From: Liquidambar formosana
Taxonomy: Eukaryota > Streptophyta > Magnoliopsida > Saxifragales > Altingiaceae
Reading direction: 5' to 3'
Length of the DNA: 64,000 nucleotides
Assembly (NCBI GenBank): GCA_039720395.1
Contig: CM077820.1
Span: 14,097,848 to 14,161,847, forward strand
Below the pieces are notes generated by a model that saw only the letters and a program-made list of their open reading frames with translations, made no database searches and was not told the DNA's origin. Positions 24,301 to 36,950 of the stretch are shown here, in pieces (the first letter of the stretch is position 1; each line of letters begins with the position of its first letter). Both the position numbers and the translations under genes were made by a program.

Positions 24301-27300
24301 GGAGAAATACAAATTGGACAAGAAGTCCAATATAGAAGCCAAAAACAACAAAGACCAGCCATTACAAAACAGATAAAAGAGGCCAGGAAATGCAACCAAA
24401 AAACAAGCAGCCTGGACGACCAAAACAAAAGGCAGACCACAATCAAAAAATAAGAATAAAAACAATCAGGGAGGATAGAAGTGTGCTCCAGAAGCTCTAT
24501 TCTTAACAGGATTCGAAGCACAAATCTCTTTCCAATTCATAGCAATCAAAAACAAAGGGATCCCCTCAAAAGATTTGTCCACCGAAGCCCACAAGGAAGC
24601 AAGAAAGCACACCCTATCCCAAATGCCATCCATATCTTCGTATCCTACATTTTTTAGAAACACAGAATTGGTGTACGTATTGTATCGTATCCATATCCCA
24701 TATCCGTGCTTCATAGATCCTAACATAAAATTAATAATTTTTGTAACTACATGCTACGCTCAAGGCCAAGGGGAGGATTGAGAAGGATACAAGTATCACT
24801 TCTTCATCTCAATTTCTTACAAAAGAAGATCAAAAGAAATCAACTCATCATACATTGGTTCCAATTCTTTCCAAAAGTGCTTTCGAGAAGTAAGTTTCTA
24901 ATAAACTTTATTGCCTTTCCTGCAAAATAAAAGGTAAAAGGGACTTTTTTGTACTATGATATTTTACCATAGAAAATTAGGAACCAAGTGAGGGCATAGT
25001 GGTTGTGATGGCAGCGGTGGTGGCCTTGAGGTGATGGCATAAGGAAGGAGCTATGGTGGTGAGAGGTGGTAGCAGTATTAGTGTTAATGAGGCGTGGAAA
25101 GGGCAGCCTGGAGGAGGCCATGGAACTGGTGGTAGTGGCAGACCTGGTAGTGATAAAATATATGACGTGGAGTTTGTAAAGTTATGCTAACAACAGTACA
25201 CTGATTTTGGGAATGATTCATGACACTATGAGGTTAAAGCATTACTATTAGTCATTACTGATAAGAAAAGAAAACTTCACTAATGATGGAAAGATTAAAA
25301 AGGGAGAAGGAGATCTCCTCATAAGACAACAACAAAATCCATGAGAGGGTGATTCTTGAACTCTTTACAGTAACTAAAATCTCTAGAGCAAGTAAGAATA
25401 TGTTCGAGGTCCAAGAAGGTTGTGGTTTATCCCATAAAAGATGTTATTGGAATCACTCTCCACTATCACTATACAAAGAACTGTCCACTTTTAGGAGTGC
25501 CAGCAGGAGGAATACAAGAAGCTGAACTCAAGGAGGATGAACAAGCAGATGCAGAATTGACCAATCTTAGGATATAATCACTAAGACCAAACTCCGTATA
25601 AACTGAAGTTCATAAGGATGCTATAAATTGGATCCTCTCAATGACTTGCAGGATATGATAATTAATATAGCTAAAGCAAATTTTTTACTTCCAAAAGCAA
25701 AAAAAAAAAAAAAATTATGCTTTCACCATTTTATTTTCAAAATTAAAAAAATAATAATAATAATAATAATAAAATGCATCAATGTACTCAATTAGGACTG
25801 TCAGTTGGGTTGAGATGACTGCCAGTTGGCTTGAGGCTTGAGTTGGCTTGATAACCTACCCAGAACAGCCAAAAAACTTTCGGGATTAGCTTAATTTGAG
25901 TTGGGGCCAGGGGTAGGCATCGTCAAATATTTTGATCCTGCACTTGAGTTCGGACAAGCTTGCTCAGCAACAGTCTTACTTTATGTATTCTGTGTGCATG
26001 TCGAATATTTATATTGCATTTTAAAAGCTTAAAGTCGTTGTGTAGATTGTTGAAAGTTTGCTTAAGGATTTTGTGGTCTAAATTTAGGGTCATTGTGTTG
26101 GAAAAATACCACATCCCACATCGGTTAATAAAAAGAAAAAAAACTTGACATGACTTCATATACTTGTTTGGGCCCTCCACCTAATAGCTTAGGCGGTTAG
26201 GATGAAAACTTAACATGGTATCAGAGCATGTCATTCTTGGGTCATTTCATTCATGAGCCCGTCTTTGTTGTCCACGTGACAGGCCCGTTGTCTTGTTAGG
26301 GCCTACAAATGTTATTTTTCACAATAAAGTTTCGATGAATTGTTTACTTTATCAAAAAAAAAAAAAAAAAAAAGTTTCAATGAATTGTTTAATTCAAGCT
26401 AGCCCGAAGCTCATGCCAGAGACTGGGCCGAGCTCGTAGGCTGAGCTCGTAGGAATGTTAGCTCAAAAGGCCAAGCCAACTCTAAGCATTTAATTTATTG
26501 TTTGAGCTGCGCTCAACGCCCTCAGCCTTGCCTTGACAAGCCTATATGTGATTTATTTATTTAGTGGATTCAAAAGCCATGAAAATATCTCCAAGATGTC
26601 ATCCAAATAGTGTGTCAAGATTTTTCTATTCTTTTTTTTCTTTCTAAATCAAATGTACTATTAATATATAGAACCATAACCAGCATTGGCGTTTGGAACC
26701 TAATAGAAACAGTTTCGAGGAACAGATATTGTATCGAAGGATCAACTTGGAAATGAGAATCTATATGCATGCAGAAATTTGGGACATATCTGGTAAAATG
26801 TCGCAAAAAGTTTTAGAAAGAAAAATGACAGAATTTTATAAAATCTTCAGGGGAACATATTACAAAGTAATCGAGTATCAATTTGAGTGGCTAGATAGAA
26901 AATCAGGGCTGGACAAAAAGTGGGAATAATTCTTAAAACGTTGTAACAAAAAGTCGGAATAACTCTTAAAAAGTTGTAAGTTAAATCCAATATCATAAAA
27001 TTACATATGATTAATCAAAGAGTATCATATAAGTCAGGAACTCTTCAAAAATCTGAAGAATTCTACCAATATGGTTTAGGATCATCTTGGGGAAGAAAAT
27101 GGTCAACAAATCTACTAAAACTTAACACTATCTAGGTAGTATCAAAACACATAATGCACTTTTTGCACTCTATCAAAATTATTAGATACCAAGATCCTAA
27201 CATTAAGTGAATAAACAAATTTAGACAGTAAAAAAATGAACCTTTGAATAGAATATAATTTTCTTTTATAAATAACAAATTTTATTAATCAAAGAGAAAA

Positions 27301-30300
27301 ATATAAATTGGACAAGAAGTCCAACTGAGAAGCCAGAAAAGACAACAAAGGCCTAACACTACCAAAAAATAAGCCAAGAAGCGCAGCAAAAGAACACAAA
27401 CAGCCCTCTCCAACAAGACGAGAGGCAAACCAAAACCAAAACACCTCAAAGAGGGTAAAAAGAAGTTCCAATTGCTCAAGTCTTAACAGGCTTTGAAGCA
27501 CAAATCTCTTTCCAGTTTCTAACAATCAGAAACAAAGGCATACCCTCAAAGGATTTGTCCATTGAAGCCCATAAGGAAGCAAGAAAGCACACCTTATCGC
27601 AAATATTGTCCAAATCCTCATACACATCCCTAAAAATTATAGCATTTCGCTTAATCCAAATCACCCATAAGATGGCTAAAATAGCACTACTCCACAGAAT
27701 CTTCGTCCTCTTGGAGCGCCCAAAACCTCTTAAATCCACCTCAAGCATACTAGGAAGATGCTCTAGTCTAACCCATCTCAAATCAGCAATGGCAAAAAGA
27801 CGCTGCCAAAGGACAAACGAGATCTCACAGTGGAGAAATAAATGATCTACAGATTCACCCTCCTTCTTGCAAAGAACAAACCAGTCTGGAGAAAGACATG
27901 AAAGGGGTCTTTTCCTTTGAACCCAATCATTGGTATTAGTCCTCTAATGAGCAGCTGACCAAGCCAAAATCTTTACCTTCAAAGGAACAAAAGCTTTCCA
28001 AATCCTTCTAGCAGGAGTAAAAATAGGAACCAAGGGATCCTAGTCAAAAAAAGATTTAGAAGAAAAGGATTGAGAAGGGTGGCCAGTCCATAACCTTCTC
28101 TCACTACTCGAAGGAGCAAACAAAATACTTTGGATAGTGGCCAAAAGAGCCACCATCTCCTCATATTCCCTATCATTAAGATTACGGGAAAGGAAAAAAT
28201 TCCAATTCAAAGAACTAGAATCCAAAGAAACCATATCAGCAATGACAACATTTTTAGCATGGGACAGGTGATATAATCTAGGAAATAAAGCATACAAAGG
28301 TCTCTCTCCCACCCACACATCCTCCCAAAAGCGGATATGAGCACCATTGTGAACAAGAAGTTTGATATGGTTCAAAAATCAAGGAAGACCTTGAGAGATA
28401 AATTTCTAAGAACAACAAGAGCTCTCCCTTTCAACCAAGTTAGAATCCCACCCGTTATTATGAATACCATACTTGCTTTTGATAATGGAATGCCATAGAG
28501 AACCATGTCCAATGAGGAACCTCCACAACCATTTGCCAATAAGAACAACATTCCTAAGCATGATATTTCTTAAATCAAGCTCCCCTTTGTCCTTAGACCT
28601 AGTCACCACATCCCACCTAACCCATTGATCTTTTTTGCCTTCCCCACTACCTTCCCACAAAAAGTCTCTTTGCATTTTCTCAATTCTAAGGGACACGTTC
28701 TTGGGAATCTTAAAAATGGACAAATAATAAGTGGGGATACTACTAAGGACAGACTTCACCAAAGTTAACCTCCCACCTCTAGAGATATAATTTTGATTGT
28801 TATGACGAATATAATGGTAAAGTTTGGTTTTTAGCTGGCCTCAGCTTGACAAATAAAGTTTGAGCGAATGTGTTACAACACAACTAAGCAAAATATCCTT
28901 ACAAACATACATATTAACTGTAATAAATCAACAAAAGGCATGTGCATGCTCTGCAAGTACCATGGTTAAAACCGAACAGAAGAGTTAAAAAATTAAAATC
29001 AGATCCGATGCACCAAAGAGCTTTTCACTAATTTTTTAACCCCAGAGATAAGCCATGAAGTATGAATCGTGTGACTTACCTCATCATATCCAGTAAGCCA
29101 CACACGAGGAGTTTGATAATATTTATCGTACCTGAAAAATGGGTAAGATGGACCATATAAATATGACGTAAAAATCATTAAGGATTTTAACTGATTTTGC
29201 AGATATAACAAAACCATCAGTAAGGTTCCATCTATGCATCCGCTATAATGAATATTACCAAATCTTTAAATTGATTTTTAGAAGCAAGCAGGAATTACAT
29301 AAAGTGATTTACCATTTGGATAGAAAAGGATCTGAAAAACTGTAAGCACACAAAACAATAAAAAACCATACATCCAAAAGAGCATACCATTTCTTGTGGC
29401 CTAAGGTCTACGTCCACTAACCACTATTCACAGCACAAAAGCTGGTGCTCAAAGGTCTTTTTGATCCTTTACTTCACTAATGTGCGTGTGTTTGTGTGTG
29501 TTGGCATACTTACTTCACTGCTTGACTGAGTTGTTCTGGTATTGCTTTCATTGTATATACGTATGCTTTTTTTTTCCCCCTTTTTTTCCATAGTACTATA
29601 ACTTGACCTCTAAATTATTAACCTCATTGAATTATGCTTAAATTTTCAGACCAAATGGATATAGTATTTCTACTTTTGAGTCGTATGAATAATTTATTTG
29701 CAGCAAATTTCATATGAATTCCATGGTTTGGACATTAAATCCAATGTATTCCTTAGAACAGACATGATGGAAAAGTATGGATATCACTGATATGTCAGCA
29801 GAGCAGAAATTAATCATCAGATGTCAAATCCTAATGAGTATCCAGTTTCAAGTAGATATTATATCTCCCAAGGCATGAAACTTGAATAGAACCAGGGCTT
29901 TCACCACAAATAAAATCAAGGTTGTCACATGTCTGAGGCATGTGAACTGAGTTAATGAGAAAAACCGCACCCTAGAACAACTCAATCAATTTAGTCTAGA
30001 ATCTAAAATAGAGAAGACCATCATGTGCCTACAAAGTACTACCATACAATTTCCTGGAGGAAACTAGAGGTAGATGATGACACAAAAGATGTTACCAAAA
30101 ACATAATAACAATAATAATAACATGAAGGAAGCCTCAATAAATAGTCATTAATTGAACTAATAATTTTTTTTAAAAAAGTATATTTCTAAATCACACTGC
30201 ACCATGATGGCCTCAGCTATGGAATATCACCATGCCTGAAAATTTATGAAGTAAAGAAGATATAAGATGACTGATACGTCCAAGAAACGTTAATTTCCAT

Positions 30301-33300
30301 TAGAAAAAATAAGTTACTTTATTATCATAATTTCTTACGTGATGCTGACATCATAGGTTCGGGTCCGTAAAATATTATCATCATCAGGTTCATGAGCCAC
30401 AAGATATGTAGACTGAAGAGTTGCCTGCATTAAGTAGACACGCATATACATCACATATATCAGAACTTTCTAATTGCATTATAAATTGAATAGTAAAATG
30501 ACACAGTACTCAGGGAATCAACTATATGCAAATATTGCAAGAAAAATAAAAATTCACCCAGAGAGAGAGAAATCTATATCTTTGACCTTTAAGAATGTCT
30601 ATAGTAACAAATATAACAATTCATCACTAAATTAACAGCACTTATAACAAGGAGACTACTAAGATGACTTACATGTGTTTGTGCAATACCACAAAATGAG
30701 AATATATGATTATAAAATAAACAGGCAAGCATCAACAAGAATATACAATTATTGACCTCTAATAAACATTACTAATTCTAATAATGTTACCTCAACAACA
30801 TGCTCAATTATTATTATTAATTTTAGTTGTGAATAATTACTTTCTCAAGGATAAACTATAGATATATCGAATGGTACACAGCAATTACATGCTTGCAATA
30901 TATAGTGTATTCTACTTCACAAAGCAAATCATCGTATATTCAGGCATAGGATACCAAGCAAAACAATCTTCCACAGACATGATCCAATCAAGGAAAGCTG
31001 TCAGATACAACTTGCCACAAACAAACAAACAAATATATATATATATATATATATATAGTAACTTCAAGGTGCACTTTTTCAAGGGTGTTTTTTTTTTTTT
31101 TTTTGTCGTATCATCAGCTCGACTGAAGTGTTCGAATATCTCTACGCCCATACCTCAGTGGACCTCTTCCATCATACAGGTCATATGGCTCATACATTAG
31201 TATATTAAACATACTGCCAAAAGCAAAGTTCCATCTCTAAACTTGTTTAACTTACTGCACATGAAATTTTATAACCTACTTACTTACTTAGTCTTGAGAG
31301 TATATCAATTTTTATCTTAGGAATAAAGACAACTTCATTGAAAATTTTGGATTCTTCTTCCAATATTTGTATGTTCCCACAATCTATCCTTGAGTTTATG
31401 ATTGCTCTGCATAATCAAAGCATGAGCCCTGATTCCCAAAATATTTCAATAGAATAATGACTTCTGCAAAAGCAGTAGAGTTAAAACCCTGACCTATGGT
31501 TAAATTCAAAATGTCCATTCGAAAGAAAAATAGTAGTTAAAATGTAATGATCTCAATATGAAGACATACTGTACACAATGCACAAATTCATTTAGGTAAT
31601 ATAAAATTTTATATTATAAGATTCCAATTTTCCAATATGAAAGTCTAGTAGTCTAGTACACCTTTCCACCATCACTCTGAAATGAATCACAATCAAAATT
31701 TACTAGCATGCAGAGACCTAAGAAACTGGAGAATTATTAAATTTCAAGCAATTCCTAAGTGACCTTGATAAAAGCATGCATGTTAACAACTTACAGGATC
31801 TGTTTCAATAACGTTGTCAGGTTCTTCATACTCTGCCATGTCTGGAATATCTTCTTCCTCCTCACCCCCAAAGTATGAAGATATTGATCTAATAGTATTG
31901 TTCTTGCCAATATCTAAGGTCTCCATGGAAGGCAAGTTCTCCTCTTCATCAGATTTGGTTTCTAGAGCAAATACAAGGCACAAAATCAGTGGTGTATATG
32001 TAACATCCAAATTATCCAGCTCCAATAAGCAGCATACCTTTCGGTTTCCCATGAGTAGCCAGCCAGCCATCATTATCTTCATTATCAAGTAGAACTTCAC
32101 CTCCGGCAGCTTCATATTCTTCTTCTACAGATGCAGCTCTCCGCAGACAAGGAACTGAAAAGGAAGTTCATCATTTGTCATGGCACAGTACAAGAAATCC
32201 TAATTTCTCATGACTTCTAAAGATGCATCACAGATGGGTCCTAAAATTGAGCATGTTTGCCACATATACATCATTCTTAGTGAAAGAAATTCAATGTCAC
32301 CAATATAAGTTGTCACACCCCAAACCCAAAAGATTGGATTTGGTGACATTGTTGTCATAACCCACATAAGACTACGTCCCACATAGGCTAGACCACTTAA
32401 CAATATCAACCTGTAATAAAGTTGTCTCCAATAATCCATCCACAATAAATTCAAGCCATAGCGTAACTAAAGTCTCAACAATTAATTGAAATAACTAGAT
32501 AAATCCACATCCATAAAAGTAAATTGTCACCTCCAATAACCTATGACAACGTCTACTGAAATAATAATAAACTAATAATTTAAATTAACCGCTACGCGAT
32601 AAATATATAATTAATTAAATAAAAAGATTTACGTAAATACGGGACATTACATTCTCTCCCCCTTAAAAAAATTTCGTCCTCGAAATTCAAGAATACCATT
32701 TATCAGTTATATCATTGATTTTAACCTTCTAAACATCATGTGTAAGTTCCACTGCGCAACTCTACCTTTCTAAAACAAAACATAGATCAACCTTTTTTTT
32801 TTCCTTTTTTTTTTAATTCACACGGTATCGTATCTGGCCTCCTATCAAATCAAATAACATTACTAAATTAATATCTCACCTCAAAAGCAATACTACTATC
32901 TCATGACGACATATAAACGATTCAGAAATATTCAAAGTGACTTTCACCCAAAAAAATTGTCCATTCTTCGATCAAAAATAACATTCCATACCCATCTTAG
33001 CTATCCATAAATTTTGTTCTCGAAACTTGGTATACATTATATCACTAATAAATCATTAAATCATTCTCAATTCTTTCTTCAAATAATTATTAATAATCAT
33101 AATTTTAAAGTGGTAAATATATTTATGGCTTGACTTCTTATACTTTTAAATCTTATGACATTCTTTTTATTAGTTACTTAAGGAATATAAAATTAGGAAC
33201 GTGGTATTTCAAATTTCGTCTCTAAACATTAAGGCGGTTCTTTGTTTGTTATATATATATATATATATATATATATAGATATATAGATATGTATAAAACA

Positions 33301-36300
33301 AATTCTACTAATGGCTAATAAAATATCTCAAGCACCTTATAGTTCCACCTAACGGACCTCAAGTATCTTTTTTCCTTAATGTCCATTTACTCAAAGATTA
33401 AAGGTAGGACTGAGATTCAAAGTGGTCGTCATGGAAATCAGTTGACTCTCACAAATTATAACTTAAGCAAAATATTTCTATCAATAATGATACTATTTAA
33501 TTCCATAATCCACTATGAGCAAAACTAACCCAAACTATCCAATTAATAGAAGCCTTAGCTGGTAAAAGCCATTAAATGTAGCAGTCACTTTAATCGCAAA
33601 TATAACTTAAGTTACGCCATGCGTAATCCAATAATAAATCCATTGAGGTATGCTTTTGCATCCATTCTAGTTAGGAATCAATTATATATCAAATAGGTCT
33701 TTGAGCTTCTATCTTAACTTATTGCTAACACTACATTACAATATTAATAATATCCCTTAGCATTTTTTATTTTATTTTATTTTATTGATTCCTTATGCCT
33801 CAAATTAAATTGTCTTAAGAAAAAAAAAATGTATATATATCAAATCCGAGTGAATTAAAGAAATCTCAAATATTTGTCTTTACATATGGTTTATCTAAAC
33901 ATAATAATGCTAATTTCAAATAATATAACCTCAAAAATCAATCCTCTTATCTAACTATTCAAGTGGGATACTACTGATAAATCATCTTGGGTGACCGATT
34001 AACCAATATAACTGAACTAATTCAAATAAGGGGTACGAACTCCAAATAGATTCATATTACTCAAGGATGCAAACCATAGCTTCTTATCAAAGAGTCTATA
34101 ATAGCAAAATAATCCATGCCTAAAATAACATTAATATCGTTAAGAATATGCAATCAACTAACATATTTCTTTCATCCATCTAAACCGCTCAAAACAAGTT
34201 TCTTTCACATATCCAAACCATTCGAGACTTACGCGCTCGAGTAGCATCTAATGAATCCCCAAATCCCAATCATGCTACTAACAAACAATTTACATTTTTT
34301 AACAGTCAAGTATAACACTCAGATATATAGAAGGATCAGTATTTATGAAATTTGTGCCACATATATTTCACCCTAACGAATAATAAATTATAAGCCTATC
34401 CACACCACTCATTGAGACTTTGTCTCTATACTAAAACACAAAAGACGAACATTTTTCTATAGTAATCAATAGTTGCAGATACACCAATGTATGCCTATAA
34501 ATTATCTCACAATCCTCGAGCACTTTATCTACTAATACCACTTGAGTTATGTAATACATAATCAACATTAACTAAGTCTCTCAAAATAGGTAGCATCACA
34601 CAAATCACAACTTAATGGTTCCATTTCTTTCATCAACTTAAAAGTTTAACAACTAAGGCGTTTCCTATAGGGATAAATCTTCTCTAAAAATTATATACCT
34701 CAAGTAAAATCTCTTATTCATACACATCTTACTGCGTCTAAACTCACCTAAACTGCTTGCTACTATCTTAAAGTCACATTATCACTCTAGTGTTCTTATG
34801 TGATCCTAGGTTCATGAACTAAAGTCTACAAAATCATAAACCTAATATCTTCATATCCTTCAATTTGATTTTTTCCAAACATATAACGCTTAACACTTAC
34901 AATAAATTAGGAGCAATTAATTAATAAGAGAAACATTTCAAACGAATTTTCCATTAGTCATATCTTCACTTCTCAGAAACTCTTATCGTAAATGCACTTA
35001 AGCTATTAGTTTGCTAAGCTAGGTCTATACTCTCACTTGTCTAACTTTCGGTCAATTCTAGGATTATGATCTTAGAGTCTGCAGAATCATAAAACCTGGC
35101 TTTGATACCAAAACTGTCACACCCCAAACCCAAAAGATTAGATTTCGCGACATGATTATCATAACTCACATAGGACTATGTCCCACATAGGCTAGACCAC
35201 TTAACAATATCAACCTGTAATAAAGTTGTTTCCAATAATCTATCCACAATAAAATTCAAGCCATAGCGTAACTAAAGTCTCAACAATTAATTGAAACAAC
35301 TAGATAAATCCATATCCATCAAAGTAAATTGTCACCTCCAATAACCTATTATAACGTCCACTGAAATAATAATAAACTAATAATTTAAATTAACCGCTAT
35401 GCGTTAAATATATAATTAATTAATTAAGAAGATTTACGTAAATACGGGGCATTACATAAGTACCTTGGAATTCTTCAAAATTAAGCTATAACCGACAATC
35501 AATTCAATGTCAATGTCACTAGGTGCTCAACCAAATGCCTGAGCTTATTGCTCTCAACTCTCAAGGATGGCTGAAACCTAGGTAGTATGATGGTAGGTGC
35601 TTCCTTAATGTTTCAAATGCACACATAGGCTTATTATTCCACCATATAGTCAATTGAAGTTTGTTATGAACTTAGGATAATGACTTAAAACATATTTTTT
35701 GATCGGCTTGACTTAAACTTAAACATATTTACACTTATATAGTACTTATATTAATAATAAAATTAAATCATATATATTATATTATAAATAACAAAACTAA
35801 AAATCATAGTAAACAAGAGGAAAATCAACATTGTCAAGTCCCTTAGCCATTAAGAGTTTAGAAACTACTTATTTTAGTATAGTTTGAGTCCTCATTGGTT
35901 TCCATATAAGTTAGTGTTGTTTTTAGAAGGTTTTTACTTGCCTTGCAAGTTTTCTAGAGTCTACAAATAAGGGTTGTTGTACCAAAACGAATGGAGACTT
36001 CGATTAATGAAAAATTGAGTGGTTTGGTTTGGTTATTGAAGGCATGCTTGCCTAGATTCCATCTTCTTCTTCTACTCCTTTCTTTTCTTTTTTTTTTTCT
36101 TTTTTTTTGTTTTTTTTTTTTTTTGATAAAGGTTAATGATTAGTATTAAGTTACTCTTAACTCCTTCTCTTTTCTTTAATTCTCTATAGTGCTGTTTTTT
36201 CTAATTAACCTACAACCAGCCCCTATTTTATTGTCTTTTCAGCCTAAACCCTACTCCCACAACCCTGACTCTATTACTACACCATAAGCCTTTGTTCTAA

Positions 36301-36913
36301 CATCCTAAACCTTAAACTAGTTGCTGTCCAGAAATTTCAGCAACCTTTTACTTTAATTCCAGCCCTGAATACTTTTAAACATTGACCTACCCCAACCCTA
36401 GTTCATCTACAAAGCCTTCTATATCCTTCAAAACCTAAAATCACAAGCCTTAAGCCCACTATAACAACCACCTACAACATTATTCTAGTGTTGTACTGCA
36501 TTAGAGAGAGAGAAAGTTCATTTTCTTTTAAATTCAGGGGGGAAAAAGAAGAAGAAGATGAAGTAAAGATAGAAATTTAATACTCAGTAAAAAGAATTGA
36601 CAAGATAAAAGGATGGAGGTTTCCAAGAGTTCTTAGACTCTTTAGGTCTTTAAGCTTTCTTGTATACTTCCTGTGTACAGGACTCCGTTCTTTTATATAT
36701 AATACTCTCATCTCATTACTTCATCAAAAAAAAAAAAAAGAGGGGGTGGTTGAGGATAGAGGAGGAAAAGAAGCTAACTACCACCTTCTTCTTGCTCACC
36801 TTCTAGTATTTTCTCTATTAGGGTGAAGCTATAAAAAATAAACCCCCAGCACCCAGCACCCAGCACCCAACCTTAAGAAACACTAGATAACAACCGACAG
36901 CCTTAAACCAAAC

Positions 36914-36950
<37 letters not shown>

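Larger units (their letters stand above)
32311..35456 (-). mobile_element. Non-coding LTR retrotransposon in ATG3 intron 2
   Basis: Two direct LTRs, at 32311-32651 and 35115-35456 (341 and 342 bp), have TG...CA ends and are flanked by the 5-base duplication TAAGT (32306-32310, 35457-35461). On the minus strand, PBS-like TGGTATCAAAGCC (35110-35098) follows the 5' LTR. A purine tract, TTTAAGGGGGAGAGAA, precedes the 3' LTR, itself preceded by TTTCGAGGACGAAATT, a signature found just upstream of the PPT in Ty3/Gypsy (Tekay-like) elements. The 2.46 kb interior has no gag, protease, RT or integrase frame, so it must have been mobilised in trans (LARD-like) or has lost its genes. By eye the LTRs differ at about 22 positions plus one indel. 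Confidence 0.9.

Noticed and set aside
31783..32115. Single 110-codon frame as a separate gene
   Set aside because: It reads through intron 3 of ATG3. The true coding parts are exons 3 and 4 in the spliced model.
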